Below, one piece after another: positions 30,227 through 41,371 of a stretch of DNA of 64,000 nucleotides. Position numbers and translations under genes: made by a program. The stretch covers positions 405,001 to 469,000 of the forward strand of contig NZ_CM001240.1 in assembly GCF_000230835.1 (NCBI RefSeq). Reading direction: 5' to 3'. The stretch is from Clostridium sp. DL-VIII. GTDB lineage: Bacteria > Bacillota > Clostridia > Clostridiales > Clostridiaceae. Within the stretch, counting starts at the first letter, position 1; every line of letters starts with the position of its first letter. The notes below the pieces were generated by a model. The model saw only the letters and a list, made by a program, of their open reading frames with translations. It had not been told where the DNA came from and did not search any database.

Positions 30227-30745
30227 AGCGATAGAGCAAGATGGTATGTGGTACATACATATTCTGGATATGAAAATAAAGTTAAAGCGAATTTAGAAAA
30301 AGCAATAGAAAATAGAAATCTTCAATCATTAATCCATGATATACAAGTACCCATGGAAGAAGTAATTGAAGAGAAAGATGGTAAACAAAAGGTCTCATTA
30401 AAGAAAAAATTTCCTGGATATGTGCTTGTAAAAATGCTAATGGGTGATGAAGCATGGTACGTCGTTAGAAATACAAGAGGTGTAACAGGTTTTGTCGGCC
30501 CGGGATCTAAACCAGTGCCCCTTTCGGATGAAGAAGTTGAATCAATGGGTGTGTTAGAAACACCAGTTGATATTGATTTAGAGATAGGGGAAAGCATTAG
30601 AATTATCTCAGGTCCATTAAGAGATTCAGTAGCTATGATACAAGAGATAATTTTAGAGAAACGTAAAGTGAAAGCTTTAGTGGATATGTTTGGTAGAGAA
30701 ACTCTTGCCGAACTAGACTTTAATCAAGTTGAAAAATTGGTTTAA
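30224..30745 (+). CDS. nusG: Transcription antitermination/pausing factor NusG
   Basis: A 173-residue NusG. The N-terminal NGN domain begins RWYVVHTYSGYENKVK and includes FPGYVLVKM and the RNTRGVTGFVG stretch. The C-terminal KOW domain begins GESIRIISGPLRDSVAMI. It binds the RNA polymerase clamp and couples it to Rho or the ribosome. The start ATG 30224 is fixed by homology and an upstream in-frame stop, although the strong ribosome binding site is unusually far away. Confidence 0.96.
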   Translation: MSDRARWYVVHTYSGYENKVKANLEKAIENRNLQSLIHDIQVPMEEVIEEKDGKQKVSLKKKFPGYVLVKMLMGDEAWYVVRNTRGVTGFVGPGSKPVPLSDEEVESMGVLETPVDIDLEIGESIRIISGPLRDSVAMIQEIILEKRKVKALVDMFGRETLAELDFNQVEKLV

Positions 30746-30770
30746 TTATAAATAAACTAATTTTAATTAA

Positions 30771-30801
30771 GTGGGAGAACTAAAAAGTTCGTATATACCA
30801 C
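30771..30801 (+). promoter_or_regulatory. L1-binding-like leader hairpin before rplK
   Basis: GTGG (30771-30774) pairs with CCAC (30798-30801), and inner GAAC (30777-30780) pairs with GTTC (30787-30790). The internal loop is asymmetric: GA on the left and GTATATA on the right. The edges GTGGGAG and ATACCAC match the base of the L1 stalk in the 23S rRNA at 1431-1437 and 1481-1487. It probably lets protein L1 repress this operon. Confidence 0.7.
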
Positions 30802-30823
30802 AGTAATAGGAGGAATAACAAAA

Positions 30824-31249
30824 ATGGCTAAGAAAGTAACTGGAATGATTAAACTTCAACTTCAAGCAGGTAAGGCAACACCAGCTCCACCTGTAGGTCC
30901 AGCTTTAGGTCAACATGGTGTAAACATAATGGGATTCTGTAAGGAGTTCAACGCAAAAACTGCAAATCAAGCTGGTTTAATAATACCAGTAGTTATTACA
31001 GTTTATCAAGATAGGTCTTTTAGCTTCATACTAAAGACTCCTCCAGCTGCAGTTCTAATTAAAAAGGAATTAGGATTAGAAAGTGGTTCTGGAGTGCCTA
31101 ATAAGACAAAGGTTGGTAAGTTAACTCAAGATCAACTTAGAAAGATCGCTGAAACTAAAATGCCAGACTTAAATGCTGCAAATGTTGAATCAGCAATGAG
31201 AATGATTGCAGGAACAGCTAGAAGTATGGGAGTAACTATTGAAGAGTAA
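30824..31249 (+). CDS. rplK: 50S ribosomal protein L11
   Basis: A 141-residue L11, which binds the GTPase-associated centre of 23S rRNA and is the contact site of thiopeptide antibiotics. The proline-rich N-domain [21 protein letters not shown] and the C-domain RNA-binding residues (GTARSMGV) are intact. ATAGGAGG lies before ATG. It is preceded by an L1-site-like hairpin. Confidence 0.98.
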   Translation: MAKKVTGMIKLQLQAGKATPAPPVGPALGQHGVNIMGFCKEFNAKTANQAGLIIPVVITVYQDRSFSFILKTPPAAVLIKKELGLESGSGVPNKTKVGKLTQDQLRKIAETKMPDLNAANVESAMRMIAGTARSMGVTIEE

Positions 31250-31263
31250 TTCGTAAAAAATAA

Positions 31264-31290
31264 GTGGGAGGTCAAAACCGTTAACACCAC
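31264..31290 (+). promoter_or_regulatory. L1-binding-like leader hairpin before rplA
   Basis: Same design as the element before rplK: GTGG (31264-31267) with CCAC (31287-31290), GA on the left side of the internal loop, inner GGT/ACC stem, and a seven-base right side GTTAACA. It lies just upstream of the rplA ribosome binding site GAGGAGG, so a bound protein could block initiation. Confidence 0.7.
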
Positions 31291-31304
31291 AGAGGAGGCA
31301 AATT

Positions 31305-31994
31305 ATGGGAAAAAAATACATTGAAAGTGCAAAGCTTATAGATAAGAGTGCATTATATAATCCAGTAGAAGCATTAGAACTTACATTAAAGACTGCAAAG
31401 GCAAACTTTGATGAAACTGTTGAATTACATGTAAGACTTGGTGTAGATCCAAGACATGCAGATCAACAAGTAAGAGGAGCAGTTGTATTACCAAACGGAA
31501 CAGGTAAAACAGTTAGAGTGCTTGTATTTGCTAAAGGAGATAAAGCTACAGAAGCACAACAAGCAGGAGCAGATTTTGTTGGAGCAGAAGAATTAGTTCA
31601 AAAGATCCAAACAGAAAATTGGTTTGAATATGATGTAGTTGTTGCAACACCAGATATGATGGGAGTTGTAGGTAGAATTGGTAGAGTATTAGGACCTAAG
31701 GGATTAATGCCAAATCCAAAATCAGGAACAGTAACATTTGATGTTGCTAAAGCAATTGAAGAAATTAAAGCTGGTAAAGTTGAATATAGAGTAGATAAAA
31801 CAGCTATAGTTCACTGCCCAATTGGTAAGAAATCATTTGGAACTGAAAAGTTAAAGGAGAACTTCGTTGCGTTAATGGATGCTTTAATTAAAGCAAAGCC
31901 AGCAGCAGCTAAGGGTCAATACTTAAAATCAGTATCAGTTTCAAGCACAATGGGACCTGGTGCAAAGGTTAATCCTACAAAAGTTTTAGATTAA
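31305..31994 (+). CDS. rplA: 50S ribosomal protein L1
   Basis: A 229-residue L1 forming the mobile stalk near the E site and known in other bacteria as an autogenous repressor binding its own mRNA. Conserved RNA-binding stretches are visible, such as [20 protein letters not shown] and the C-terminal [17 protein letters not shown] lies before ATG. Both rplK and rplA are preceded by L1-stalk-like hairpins. Confidence 0.98.
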   Translation: MGKKYIESAKLIDKSALYNPVEALELTLKTAKANFDETVELHVRLGVDPRHADQQVRGAVVLPNGTGKTVRVLVFAKGDKATEAQQAGADFVGAEELVQKIQTENWFEYDVVVATPDMMGVVGRIGRVLGPKGLMPNPKSGTVTFDVAKAIEEIKAGKVEYRVDKTAIVHCPIGKKSFGTEKLKENFVALMDALIKAKPAAAKGQYLKSVSVSSTMGPGAKVNPTKVLD

Positions 31995-31996
31995 TA

Positions 31997-32025
31997 TTGA
32001 CTTAAGTAAGATTAAGTAGTATAAT
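31997..32025 (+). promoter_or_regulatory. rplJL promoter
   Basis: TTGACT (31997-32002), a 17-base spacer and TATAAT (32020-32025), immediately after rplA. Confidence 0.8.
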
Positions 32026-32039
32026 ACTTAATGTTGTGA

Positions 32040-32160
32040 AAAGAGAATATTATTTCCGTAGACAGTGGGTGCGAAAGCGTAAAGATATACTACCCGCCTA
32101 GGTGAGTTATAATAGATGTTATTATAGACCTTTCCATGTCTGCGGAAGGTCTTTTTTAAT
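32040..32160 (+). promoter_or_regulatory. L10 leader with attenuator
   Basis: A structured leader of about 120 nt. The terminator arms AGACCTTTCC (32126-32135) and GGAAGGTCT (32144-32152) precede a six-T run. The antiterminator is visible: CCGTAGACA (32056-32064) can pair with TGTCTGCGG (32137-32145), which would break the terminator. Between them lie hairpins around GGGTGCGAAAGCGT and the CTACCCGCC segment. It matches the known L10(L12)4-controlled leader type in position and layout. Confidence 0.85.
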
Positions 32161-32202
32161 AGAAAGAAGCAGTTTTAAACTGTGAGGAGGTGGACTACAG
32201 TA

Positions 32203-32706
32203 ATGAATAAAAACAGAGAACTTAAAGAAGCAAAAGTTGCTGAAATTAAGGAAAAGCTAGAAAAGTCAAAAACTATTGTTCTTAGTAAGTATCAAGGTTT
32301 AACTGTAGAAGAAGATACTACACTTAGAAAAAATCTAAGAGAAGCTGGAGTTGAGTATAAGGTATATAAAAATACTTTAGTTACTTTAGCAGCTAAAGAA
32401 TTAGGTTTAGATGGTTTAGTAGAATATTTAGAAGGACCTGTGTCTATTGCATTTGGTTATGAAGATGTAACAGTACCAGCAAGAGTTTTAAATGATTTTG
32501 CTAAGGACCATAAAAAATTAGAATTAAAAGCAGGTGTTGTAGAAGGAGAAATCTACGATGTAGATAAGATTAAACAACTTGCTACAATACCATCAAAAGA
32601 AGTTCTTATTGCAAAACTTCTTGGAAGTATCAAGTCTCCAATATCAAGCTTTGCACGTGTATTAAGTGCTATTGCTGATAGTAAGGAAACTGGATCTGCA
32701 GAATAA
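32203..32706 (+). CDS. rplJ: 50S ribosomal protein L10
   Basis: A 167-residue L10 forming the base of the L7/L12 stalk and, with L12, the expected autoregulator of the preceding leader. Conserved YRVYKNTL-like stretch ([13 protein letters not shown]) and the C-terminal helix that binds L12 dimers ([19 protein letters not shown]). The start ATG 32203 has GAGGAGGTG upstream; the longer frame starts 21 bases earlier, before that site. Confidence 0.97.
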   Translation: MNKNRELKEAKVAEIKEKLEKSKTIVLSKYQGLTVEEDTTLRKNLREAGVEYKVYKNTLVTLAAKELGLDGLVEYLEGPVSIAFGYEDVTVPARVLNDFAKDHKKLELKAGVVEGEIYDVDKIKQLATIPSKEVLIAKLLGSIKSPISSFARVLSAIADSKETGSAE

Positions 32707-32754
32707 TTAAGAAAAAATGAAAAATTAAGAAAAAATTTCGGAGGTGCTATAAAA

Positions 32755-33123
32755 ATGACAAGAGAAGATATAATTCAAGCAATAAAAGAAATGAGTGTTT
32801 TAGATTTAAATGAATTAGTAAAGGCTTGTGAAGAAGAATTTGGAGTAAGTGCTGCTGCTGCTGTTGTAGCTGGAGGAGCTGTAGCTGGAGGAGCTGCTGC
32901 TGCTGAAGAAAAGACTGAATTCGACGTAGTATTAGCAAGTGCTGGAGATAACAAGATTAAAGTTATCAAAGCAGTTAGAGAAATAACTGGATTAGGATTA
33001 AAAGAAGCTAAGGAAATAGTTGATGGAGCTCCTAAGACATTAAAAGAAGCTGTTTCTAAAGAAGAAGCTGAAGATATGAAAGCTAAATTAGCTGAAGTTG
33101 GAGCAACTGCAGAAGTTAAATAG
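32755..33123 (+). CDS. rplL: 50S ribosomal protein L7/L12
   Basis: A 122-residue stalk protein: N-terminal dimerisation domain (about 1-30), an Ala/Gly-rich flexible hinge (about 36-52), and a C-terminal domain with [14 protein letters not shown] that contacts translation factors. CGGAGGTG precedes ATG. The gene is followed by a strong terminator. Confidence 0.98.
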   Translation: MTREDIIQAIKEMSVLDLNELVKACEEEFGVSAAAAVVAGGAVAGGAAAAEEKTEFDVVLASAGDNKIKVIKAVREITGLGLKEAKEIVDGAPKTLKEAVSKEEAEDMKAKLAEVGATAEVK

Positions 33124-33136
33124 TTTGTTTTTATTG

Positions 33137-33164
33137 AAAGGTGCTTGTAAAAAGCACCTTTTTT
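33137..33164 (+). terminator. rplJL terminator
   Basis: A 10-bp stem AAAGGTGCTT/AAGCACCTTT with a five-base loop and a T-run, 13 bases after the rplL stop. It separates rplJL from rpoBC. Confidence 0.85.
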
Positions 33165-33256
33165 AAACTACATTTATGAAGCTATATAAAATATTTGTTG
33201 ATAGATAAGTATTTTATATAGCTTTATAAATGAAAAGAATTCTGTAATAATATTTA

Positions 33257-33285
33257 TTGACAATAAAAATTCTATATGATATTAT
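33257..33285 (+). promoter_or_regulatory. rpoBC promoter
   Basis: TTGACA (33257-33262), a 17-base spacer and TATTAT (33280-33285). A further TATAAT overlaps three bases on. It leaves a 5' leader of about 160 bases before rpoB. Confidence 0.65.
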
Positions 33286-33337
33286 AATATAATGTATTAT
33301 TGACTATAGGATATTATATATTTATAGTTGAAAAAAG

Positions 33338-33420
33338 AGTATAGTCTGGTGAATAATGGTTATACTATAAAAAGACGCTGTCCGAAAGCAAAAGTCCTTA
33401 GGGAAAGTATGCTTTTGGCT
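33338..33420 (+). promoter_or_regulatory. rpoB structured 5' leader
   Basis: Two hairpins are possible: AGTATA (33338-33343) with TATACT (33361-33366), and CAAAAG (33389-33394) with CTTTTG (33412-33417). The second ends about 22 bases before the ribosome binding site AAGGGG. No T-run follows, so it is not a terminator. Role unknown; a control of rpoB translation or mRNA stability is plausible. Confidence 0.4.
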
Positions 33421-33455
33421 ATTTTAGTTTATTTTATACTAAGGGGTGAAAATTC

Positions 33456-36400
33456 ATGGTACATCCTGTCCAAGTTGGAAAAAGAACAAGAATGAGTTTT
33501 GGTAAGGTTAATGATGTTACCGAAATGCCGAATTTAATTGAGGTACAATTAGATTCATATGAATGGTTTTTAAGAGAAGGGTTGCATGAAGTATTTGATG
33601 ATATTAATCCTATCACAAACTTCACAGGAAATTTAGTACTAGAGTTCGTAGATTATAAGCTTGATATGGAAAATATCAAGTATTCTGTCGAAGAATGTAA
33701 GGAAAGAGATGCAACTTATGCGGCACCATTGAAAGTTTCAATTAGATTACAAAATAATGAAACTGGTGAAATTAAAGAACAAGAAGTGTTTATGGGAGAT
33801 TTCCCATTGATGACAGAGCAAGGTACCTTTGTAATTAATGGTGCTGAAAGAGTTATAGTAAGTCAATTAGTAAGATCTCCAGGAGTATATTATAATTACT
33901 CTATAGACAAGAGTGGTAAAAAGTTATATTCATCAACTGTAATTCCTAATAGAGGTGCATGGTTAGAATACGAAACAGATTCTAACGATGTAATTTATGT
34001 AAGGATCGATAAAACTAGAAAGTTATCAATTACTATTTTAGCAAGAGCCATGGGATTGGGCAGTGATCAAGAACTGTTGGATTTCTTTGGCGAAGAAGAA
34101 AGATTTAGAGCTTCAATAGAAAAGGATAATACTAAGACTAAAGAAGAAGCATTACTTGAAATATATAAGAGATTAAGACCAGGGGAACCACCAACAGTCG
34201 ATAGTGCTATATCTTTAATCGATACATTATTCTTTGATGCAAAAAGATACGATTTATCTAGAGTTGGTAGATATAAATTTAATAAAAAACTTGCGTTAAA
34301 TTTACGAATCGCTAATCAAATAGCTGCATCTGACATAGTTAATCCACAAACTGGTGAAATTATGGTGGAAAAAGGACAAAAAATAAGCAGATTGATGGCT
34401 GAAGATATTCAAAATGCAGGTATTAAATCAGTTGATGTATTAGTTGAAGACAAAGTTGTAAGAGTTATTAGTAACAATTTTGTAGACTTAAAGAAGCAAG
34501 TTTCTTTTGATGTTTCAGATTTGAAAGTAAAGGAATTAGTTCATTATCCTACATTAAGAGAAATATTAGATAATTTTTCAGATGAAGAAACTATTAAAGA
34601 GGAAATAAAGAAAAATATCAGTAGACTTATTCCGAAACATATTATCAAAGATGATATATTTGCTACTATAAGCTATGAATTAGGTTTAGCTTATGGAATA
34701 GGTTATGTTGATGATATAGATCACTTAGGAAATAGAAGATTAAGATCTGTAGGAGAATTACTACAAAATCAATTTAGAATTGGTTTATCTAGAATGGAAA
34801 GAGTAGTTAAGGAAAGAATGACTATTCAGGACCAAGAAGCAATAACTCCTCAAATGTTAATTAACATAAGACCAGTAGCAGCGGCTATTAAAGAATTCTT
34901 TGGTAGTTCGCAATTATCGCAATTCATGGATCAAACTAATCCTTTGTCAGAATTAACACATAAAAGAAGATTATCTGCCTTAGGGCCAGGAGGTCTTTCT
35001 AGAGAAAGAGCTGGTTTCGAAGTTAGAGACGTTCACCATTCTCATTATGGTAGAATGTGTCCAATTGAAACACCTGAAGGTCCAAATATAGGACTTATTA
35101 ATTCATTAGCAACTTTTGCAAAAGTTAATGAGTATGGGTTTATTGAAACACCATATAGAATTGTAGATAAAGAAAATGCAAGAGCTACAGAGGAAATAAG
35201 ATATTTCACTGCAGATGAAGAAGATCAATGTCTGATTGCTCAAGCCAAGCAACCGATGGATGAAAATGGCTATTTCATAGAAAAAAGAGTTACAGTAAGG
35301 CATTTGGAAGATGTTTTGGTTGTTCCAGCTAATGAAGTTGATTTAATAGACGTATCTGCAAGACAAATGGTATCAGTGGCAACAGCTATGATTCCATTCC
35401 TTGAAAATGATGATGCTACAAGAGCGCTTATGGGATCAAACATGCAACGTCAAGCTGTTCCATTATTGAATCCACAAGCACCGATTGTTGGAACAGGAAT
35501 AGAATACAAGGCAGCTGTAGATTCTGGAGTATTGCCAAAGGCTAAAAATGCAGGTGTTGTTACGTATGTATCAGGAGCCGAAATCAGAATCAAAAGAGAT
35601 TCCGATGGTGGAACTGATATTTACAAATTATTAAAGTTTAAGAGAAGTAACTCAGGAACTTGTATAAATCAAAGACCTATAGTGGATACAGGTGAGATAG
35701 TATATAAGAATCAAGTAATTGCAGATGGACCATCGACAGACTTAGGGGAAATTGCTCTAGGTAAAAACATAAGAATGGGATTCATAACTTGGGAAGGTTA
35801 CAATTACGAAGATGCCATGCTAATTTCTGAAGAGTTAGTTAGAGAAGATATCTTTACATCCATGCATATAGAAGAATATGAATGTGAAGCTAGGGATACA
35901 AAACTTGGGCCTGAAGAAATTACAAGAGATATACCAAATGTAAGTGATGATGCCCTTAAAGATGTAGATGACAGAGGTATCATACGAATAGGTGCAGAAG
36001 TAAGATCGGGAGATATACTTGTTGGTAAAGTAACACCAAAGGGAGAGACTGAACTTACAGCAGAAGAAAGACTATTAAGAGCAATCTTTGGAGAAAAAGC
36101 TAGAGAAGTTAGAGATACTTCTTTAAGAGTTCCTCATGGAGAAGCTGGAATAATAGTTGATATAAAAGTATTTACAAGGGAAAATGGGGATGAGTTAAAT
36201 CCTGGAGTAAATGAACTTGTAAGATGCTATATTGCGCAAAAAAGAAAGATTTCAGTTGGAGATAAAATGGCAGGACGTCATGGTAATAAGGGTGTTATAT
36301 CTAGAATATTACCAGAAGAAGATATGCCGTTCTTACCAGATGGTAGACCACTTCAAATATGCTTAAATCCACTTGGAGTACCTTCACGTATGAATATAGG

Positions 36401-37166
36401 GCAGGTACTTGAAGTACATTTAGGATGGGCAGCTAGTCATCTAGGCTGGCATATTGCTACACCAGTTTTTGATGGAGCAACTCAAGATGAGATTACAGAA
36501 TGTTTAATAAAGGCTGGATTTAATGCAAATGCTAAAACTATATTGTATGATGGTAGAACAGGAGAACCATTTGATAATCCTGTAACTGTTGGTATAATGT
36601 ATATCTTAAAATTGCACCATTTGGTAGATGATAAGATACATGCTAGATCTACAGGACCTTATTCATTAGTTACGCAACAACCTTTAGGAGGTAAAGCTCA
36701 ATTTGGTGGTCAAAGATTTGGTGAAATGGAAGTTTGGGCGTTAGAAGCATATGGAGCAGCACATACACTACAAGAAATCTTAACTGTTAAATCAGATGAT
36801 GTTGTAGGTAGAGTTAAAACATATGAAGCTATAGTTAAAGGTGAAAATATACCTGAACCAGGAGTTCCGGAATCATTTAAGGTTCTTATTAAAGAACTTC
36901 AAGCTTTATGCCTAGACATTAAAGTGTTAGATGACTCGCATGAAGAAGTAACTTTAAAAGAATTTGTAGATGAAGATATGGCTAATTTAGAAGTTAATAT
37001 AGAAGGTGCTGATGAAATGATGGTGCCTGAGCCGGAAGTACTAGATGACGATAGTTATGATCAAAACAGAGATGATGATATAGATGAAATTGATTATGAC
37101 GAAAGCGTTGATATAGCTGATCTTGAAACTGAATTAGAACTAGATGATTTTAATGATGAACACTAA
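33456..37166 (+). CDS. rpoB: RNA polymerase beta subunit
   Basis: A 1236-residue beta subunit. The rifampicin pocket reads [32 protein letters not shown], with the usual Gln, Asp, His and Ser residues and no known resistance change. Other conserved parts include [11 protein letters not shown], the [13 protein letters not shown] active-centre stretch and the C-terminal [27 protein letters not shown]. The last roughly 65 residues form a very acidic tail. The start ATG 33456 follows AAGGGGTG. It is 21 bases from rpoC. Confidence 0.98.
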   Translation: MVHPVQVGKRTRMSFGKVNDVTEMPNLIEVQLDSYEWFLREGLHEVFDDINPITNFTGNLVLEFVDYKLDMENIKYSVEECKERDATYAAPLKVSIRLQNNETGEIKEQEVFMGDFPLMTEQGTFVINGAERVIVSQLVRSPGVYYNYSIDKSGKKLYSSTVIPNRGAWLEYETDSNDVIYVRIDKTRKLSITILARAMGLGSDQELLDFFGEEERFRASIEKDNTKTKEEALLEIYKRLRPGEPPTVDSAISLIDTLFFDAKRYDLSRVGRYKFNKKLALNLRIANQIAASDIVNPQTGEIMVEKGQKISRLMAEDIQNAGIKSVDVLVEDKVVRVISNNFVDLKKQVSFDVSDLKVKELVHYPTLREILDNFSDEETIKEEIKKNISRLIPKHIIKDDIFATISYELGLAYGIGYVDDIDHLGNRRLRSVGELLQNQFRIGLSRMERVVKERMTIQDQEAITPQMLINIRPVAAAIKEFFGSSQLSQFMDQTNPLSELTHKRRLSALGPGGLSRERAGFEVRDVHHSHYGRMCPIETPEGPNIGLINSLATFAKVNEYGFIETPYRIVDKENARATEEIRYFTADEEDQCLIAQAKQPMDENGYFIEKRVTVRHLEDVLVVPANEVDLIDVSARQMVSVATAMIPFLENDDATRALMGSNMQRQAVPLLNPQAPIVGTGIEYKAAVDSGVLPKAKNAGVVTYVSGAEIRIKRDSDGGTDIYKLLKFKRSNSGTCINQRPIVDTGEIVYKNQVIADGPSTDLGEIALGKNIRMGFITWEGYNYEDAMLISEELVREDIFTSMHIEEYECEARDTKLGPEEITRDIPNVSDDALKDVDDRGIIRIGAEVRSGDILVGKVTPKGETELTAEERLLRAIFGEKAREVRDTSLRVPHGEAGIIVDIKVFTRENGDELNPGVNELVRCYIAQKRKISVGDKMAGRHGNKGVISRILPEEDMPFLPDGRPLQICLNPLGVPSRMNIGQVLEVHLGWAASHLGWHIATPVFDGATQDEITECLIKAGFNANAKTILYDGRTGEPFDNPVTVGIMYILKLHHLVDDKIHARSTGPYSLVTQQPLGGKAQFGGQRFGEMEVWALEAYGAAHTLQEILTVKSDDVVGRVKTYEAIVKGENIPEPGVPESFKVLIKELQALCLDIKVLDDSHEEVTLKEFVDEDMANLEVNIEGADEMMVPEPEVLDDDSYDQNRDDDIDEIDYDESVDIADLETELELDDFNDEH

Positions 37167-37187
37167 TTTTGAAGGGAGGATTTACCC

Positions 37188-40100
37188 TTGTTTGAATTAA
37201 ATAATTTTGATGCAATACAAATTGGCTTAGCATCTCCAGAACAAATAAGGCAATGGTCAAGAGGAGAAGTTAAGAAGCCTGAAACAATTAATTACAGAAC
37301 TTTAAAACCTGAAAGAGATGGTTTATTCTGTGAAAGAATCTTTGGACCAATGAAAGATTGGGAATGTCACTGTGGAAAGTATAAAAGAGTAAGATATAAA
37401 GGGATAGTTTGTGACAGATGCGGAGTTGAAGTCACAAAAGCTAAGGTAAGAAGAGAAAGAATGGGGCATATAGAATTAGCTGCCCCTGTATCTCATATTT
37501 GGTACTTTAAAGGAATTCCATCAAGAATGGGATTAATCTTAGACATGTCACCAAGAGCTTTAGAAAAAGTCTTATATTTTGCATCTTATATAGTAATAGA
37601 TCCAAAAGAAACACCACTATTAAAGAAACAACTTCTTAATGAAAAGGAATATAGAGAAGCTGTAGATAAATATGGTGATGAAAGCTTTGTAGCAGGAATG
37701 GGAGCAGAAGCGATTCAAGAGCTACTTGCTGAAATTGATCTAGAAGTTGGATCAAAGGAATTAAAAGAAGAGCTTAAGCAAAGTACAGGACAGAAGAAAG
37801 TAAGAATCATAAGAAGATTAGAGGTTGTAGAATCATTTAGAAAATCAGGAAATGATCCACAATGGATGGTGATTAATGTAATACCAGTAATACCACCAGA
37901 TTTAAGACCAATGGTTCAATTGGATGGTGGTAGATTTGCAACATCTGACTTAAATGATCTATATCGAAGAGTAATAAATAGAAATAATAGATTAAAGAAA
38001 CTATTGGATTTAGGTGCTCCAGATATCATAGTAAGAAATGAAAAAAGAATGCTTCAAGAAGCAGTAGATGCACTTATTGATAATGGTAGAAGAGGAAGAC
38101 CTGTAACTGGTCCAGGAAATAGACCTTTAAAATCACTTTCGGATATGTTAAAGGGTAAGCAAGGTAGATTTAGACAAAACTTACTTGGTAAGAGAGTTGA
38201 CTATTCTGGTAGATCAGTTATTGTAGTTGGACCAGAATTAAAGATGTATCAATGCGGGCTTCCTAAAGAAATGGCTATAGAGTTATTTAAGCCGTTTGTA
38301 ATGAAGAAGCTAGTACAAGATGGAATAGCGCACAATATAAAGAGTGCTAAGAGAATGGTAGAAAGAGTGTTACCACAAGTATGGGATGTATTAGAAGAAG
38401 TAATTGCAGATCATCCAGTATTGCTTAACCGTGCACCTACATTACACAGACTTGGTATTCAAGCATTCCAACCAGTATTAGTAGAAGGTAGAGCAATCAA
38501 ACTTCATCCATTAGCATGTACAGCTTATAATGCCGATTTTGATGGAGATCAAATGGCTGTCCATCTTCCATTATCGGTGGAAGCGCAAGCGGAAGCTAGA
38601 TTCTTGATGTTGGCAGCAACAAACATTTTAAAACCATCAGATGGTAAACCAGTTTGTGTGCCTACTCAAGATATGGTTCTTGGTTCATATTATTTAACTA
38701 TGGATAAAGACAATGCTAAGGGTGCTGGGATGACTTTTTCTAGTCAAGAAGAAGCGATAATGGCATATGAAGTTAAGGCTATTAATATACATGCTGCAAT
38801 TAACGTTAGAATGACTAAGAAAGTGAATGGTGAAATTAAGTCTAAGATAATTAAGACTACTGTTGGAAAGATTATATTTAATGAATCAATTCCACAAAAT
38901 TTAGGCTTAGTTAATAGAGAAAATGAAGACGAAATGTTTGATTTAGAAGTAGACTTCTTAGTTACAAAGAAATCTCTAGGAAAGATAATAGATCAATGTT
39001 ATATGAAACATGGTCCAGTAAAGACATCTATAATGCTTGATAATATTAAGGCATTAGGTTATCATTATTCATCAATTGGAGCTGTGACAGTTGCTTCCTC
39101 AGATATAATAGTTCCAGACGCTAAATATGATCTACTTAAAGAAGCAGATGAAACTGTTGAAAAAATTGAGAAAATGTATAAAAGAGGATTCATATCTAAT
39201 GATGAAAGATATGAAAGAGTTATAGAAAAATGGACTCAAACTACTGAAGATGTAGCTAATGCATTAATGGATAGTCTTGATAAATTCAATCCAATATACA
39301 TGATGGCTGACTCTGGAGCCAGAGGTTCTAAGTCACAAATTAAGCAATTAGCAGGAATGAGAGGACTTATGGCGAGTCCATCAGGTAAGATAATCGAGTT
39401 ACCTATTAGAGCGTCATTTAAAGAAGGATTAGATGTTCTAGAGTACTTCTCATCTACACATGGTGCTAGAAAAGGTAATGCTGATACAGCTTTAAAAACT
39501 GCCGATTCAGGATATTTAACAAGAAGACTTGTTGATGTATCACAAGATGTTATTGTAAGAGAAGAAGATTGTGGTACAGATGAAGGAATAGTTGTAAGTG
39601 AAATAAAAGAAGGAAATGAAGTTATCGAAGAATTAAGAGAAAGATTAATTGGTAGATACTCAGCAGAGGATATTGTTGACCCTAATAGTGGAGAAGTGTT
39701 GCATTCAAAGAATGAATATATGGATCCGTATGCTGCAGATAAGATAGTTTCGGCAGGAATTAAGAAAGTAAAAATCAGATCTGTGTTCACTTGTAGCTGT
39801 AAAGTTGGTGTTTGCTCTAGATGTTATGGTATGAACATGGCAACTGCTAAGAAGATTGATATAGGAGAAGCAGTAGGTATTATAGCTGCTCAATCTATCG
39901 GAGAACCAGGAACTCAGCTTACAATGAGAACATTCCATACAGGTGGAGTTGCTGGAGCAGATATAACTCAAGGTTTACCTAGAGTTGAAGAGTTATTTGA
40001 AGCTAGAAAGCCAAAAGGTCTTGCAATAGTAAGTGAAATTGCAGGTAGTGTTAGAATAGAAGAAACAAAGAAAAAGAGAACGGTAATAGTTATGAGTCCA

Positions 40101-40724
40101 GAAGGGGAAGAACGTAGCTATGATATACCATTTGGTTCAAGATTAAATGTGAGTGATAATGATGTTATTGAAGCTGGAGACGAAGTAACAGAAGGTTCAG
40201 TAAATCCTCACGATATAATGAGCATAAAGGGTATAGATGGAGCAAGAAGGTATTTGCTTTCAGAAGTTCAAAAAGTTTATAGATTACAAGGTGTTGATAT
40301 CAATGATAAGCACTTAGAAGTAGTTGTTAGACAAATGACTAGAAAGATAAAAGTTCTTGAATCAGGAGATACAGATTTATTACCTGGAACAATGATTGAT
40401 ATGTTTAATTTTTACGAAGAGAATGCCAGAGTTAGAGAATTCGGTGGAGAAGAAGCTAAGGGAGAAGAAACCTTATTAGGTATAACTAAAGCAGCTTTAG
40501 CGACAGATAGTTTCTTATCAGCAGCATCATTCCAAGAGACAACAAGAGTTTTAACAGAAGCAGCAATTAAAGGAAAAGTTGATCCATTAGTTGGATTAAA
40601 GGAAAATGTAATAATTGGTAAGCTGATTCCTGCTGGTACTGGAATGATGAGATATAGAGCATTGAATATAGAGAAAGACAGTGAATTAGTTGAAGAAAGC
40701 ATTGCAGAAACAGCTGAGGAATAG
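37188..40724 (+). CDS. rpoC: RNA polymerase beta' subunit
   Basis: A 1178-residue beta' subunit. N-terminal zinc ribbon ([20 protein letters not shown]), the catalytic Mg site [12 protein letters not shown], bridge and trigger helices, and the second zinc site in CGTDEGIVV...[13 protein letters not shown]. The start codon is TTG at 37188 with GGGAGGA upstream. No L7Ae-like gene (ybxF in Bacillus) lies between it and rpsL. Confidence 0.98.
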   Translation: MFELNNFDAIQIGLASPEQIRQWSRGEVKKPETINYRTLKPERDGLFCERIFGPMKDWECHCGKYKRVRYKGIVCDRCGVEVTKAKVRRERMGHIELAAPVSHIWYFKGIPSRMGLILDMSPRALEKVLYFASYIVIDPKETPLLKKQLLNEKEYREAVDKYGDESFVAGMGAEAIQELLAEIDLEVGSKELKEELKQSTGQKKVRIIRRLEVVESFRKSGNDPQWMVINVIPVIPPDLRPMVQLDGGRFATSDLNDLYRRVINRNNRLKKLLDLGAPDIIVRNEKRMLQEAVDALIDNGRRGRPVTGPGNRPLKSLSDMLKGKQGRFRQNLLGKRVDYSGRSVIVVGPELKMYQCGLPKEMAIELFKPFVMKKLVQDGIAHNIKSAKRMVERVLPQVWDVLEEVIADHPVLLNRAPTLHRLGIQAFQPVLVEGRAIKLHPLACTAYNADFDGDQMAVHLPLSVEAQAEARFLMLAATNILKPSDGKPVCVPTQDMVLGSYYLTMDKDNAKGAGMTFSSQEEAIMAYEVKAINIHAAINVRMTKKVNGEIKSKIIKTTVGKIIFNESIPQNLGLVNRENEDEMFDLEVDFLVTKKSLGKIIDQCYMKHGPVKTSIMLDNIKALGYHYSSIGAVTVASSDIIVPDAKYDLLKEADETVEKIEKMYKRGFISNDERYERVIEKWTQTTEDVANALMDSLDKFNPIYMMADSGARGSKSQIKQLAGMRGLMASPSGKIIELPIRASFKEGLDVLEYFSSTHGARKGNADTALKTADSGYLTRRLVDVSQDVIVREEDCGTDEGIVVSEIKEGNEVIEELRERLIGRYSAEDIVDPNSGEVLHSKNEYMDPYAADKIVSAGIKKVKIRSVFTCSCKVGVCSRCYGMNMATAKKIDIGEAVGIIAAQSIGEPGTQLTMRTFHTGGVAGADITQGLPRVEELFEARKPKGLAIVSEIAGSVRIEETKKKRTVIVMSPEGEERSYDIPFGSRLNVSDNDVIEAGDEVTEGSVNPHDIMSIKGIDGARRYLLSEVQKVYRLQGVDINDKHLEVVVRQMTRKIKVLESGDTDLLPGTMIDMFNFYEENARVREFGGEEAKGEETLLGITKAALATDSFLSAASFQETTRVLTEAAIKGKVDPLVGLKENVIIGKLIPAGTGMMRYRALNIEKDSELVEESIAETAEE

Positions 40725-40736
40725 AATTTAATTATA

Positions 40737-40765
40737 TTGACATGTATAAGGTAAAATGATAAAAT
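40737..40765 (+). promoter_or_regulatory. str operon (rpsL) promoter
   Basis: TTGACA (40737-40742), a 17-base spacer and TAAAAT (40760-40765), 13 bases after the rpoC stop. Confidence 0.75.
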
Positions 40766-40768
40766 ACA

Positions 40769-40802
40769 ATTTGTGTGATTTTAAATATAAAATCACACAA
40801 AT
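40769..40802 (+). promoter_or_regulatory. 15-bp hairpin at the start of the rpsL transcript
   Basis: A perfect 15-bp inverted repeat (40769-40783 with 40788-40802, four-base loop) with no T-run after it. The predicted transcription start falls in the left arm. It could be the rpoBC terminator acting without a classical T-tract, or a protective 5' hairpin on the rpsL mRNA. Confidence 0.5.
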
Positions 40803-40980
40803 GAATTTCATATGAGCATTTAGTGATTGAATTGATAACTTATAATAAAGATATTAATTTATATTTGGAGTTTAGACATAATTAATAAGAATATATAACA
40901 TATTATATATGAGTGTTATATAATAAATTAGCTTTTATCTTAATTTAAAGATAGATAAATGAATTTCAGGAGGTGAAAAA

Positions 40981-41358
40981 ATGCCAACTATTAGCCAATT
41001 AGTAAGAAAAGGCAGAAAATCAGCAGTAGTTAAATCAACTGCACCAGCACTTAAAGAGTGTCCTCAAAAAAGAGGGGTATGTACAGTAGTTAAAACAACA
41101 ACTCCTAAGAAGCCTAACTCAGCGTTAAGAAAAATTGCAAGGGTTAGATTAACAAATGGATTTGAAGTAACTGCATATATTGGTGGAGTAGGTCACAACT
41201 TACAAGAACATAGTGTTGTTCTTATAAGAGGTGGAAGAGTTAAGGACCTTCCTGGTGTTAGATACCATATTGTAAGAGGTGCATTAGACTGCGCTGGAGT
41301 AGCTAACAGATTACAAGGAAGATCAAAGTACGGTGCTAAAAAACCTAAACAAAAATAG
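40981..41358 (+). CDS. rpsL: 30S ribosomal protein S12
   Basis: A 125-residue decoding-centre protein. The streptomycin-relevant stretches [12 protein letters not shown] and [13 protein letters not shown] have the usual lysines and proline, so there is no sign of resistance. CAGGAGGTG lies before ATG. The transcript leader is long (about 210 bases). First gene of the str operon. Confidence 0.98.
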   Translation: MPTISQLVRKGRKSAVVKSTAPALKECPQKRGVCTVVKTTTPKKPNSALRKIARVRLTNGFEVTAYIGGVGHNLQEHSVVLIRGGRVKDLPGVRYHIVRGALDCAGVANRLQGRSKYGAKKPKQK

Positions 41359-41371
41359 GCTTTTTAACTAA

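Noticed and set aside
33456..37166. Rifampicin-resistance change in RpoB
   Set aside because: The drug-pocket residues (Gln, Asp, His, Ser in the standard positions) look wild type.
39236..39790. A 184-codon reverse-strand frame inside rpoC
   Set aside because: Fully antisense to a conserved essential gene, with no ribosome binding site or recognisable family; it follows from the codon pattern of rpoC.
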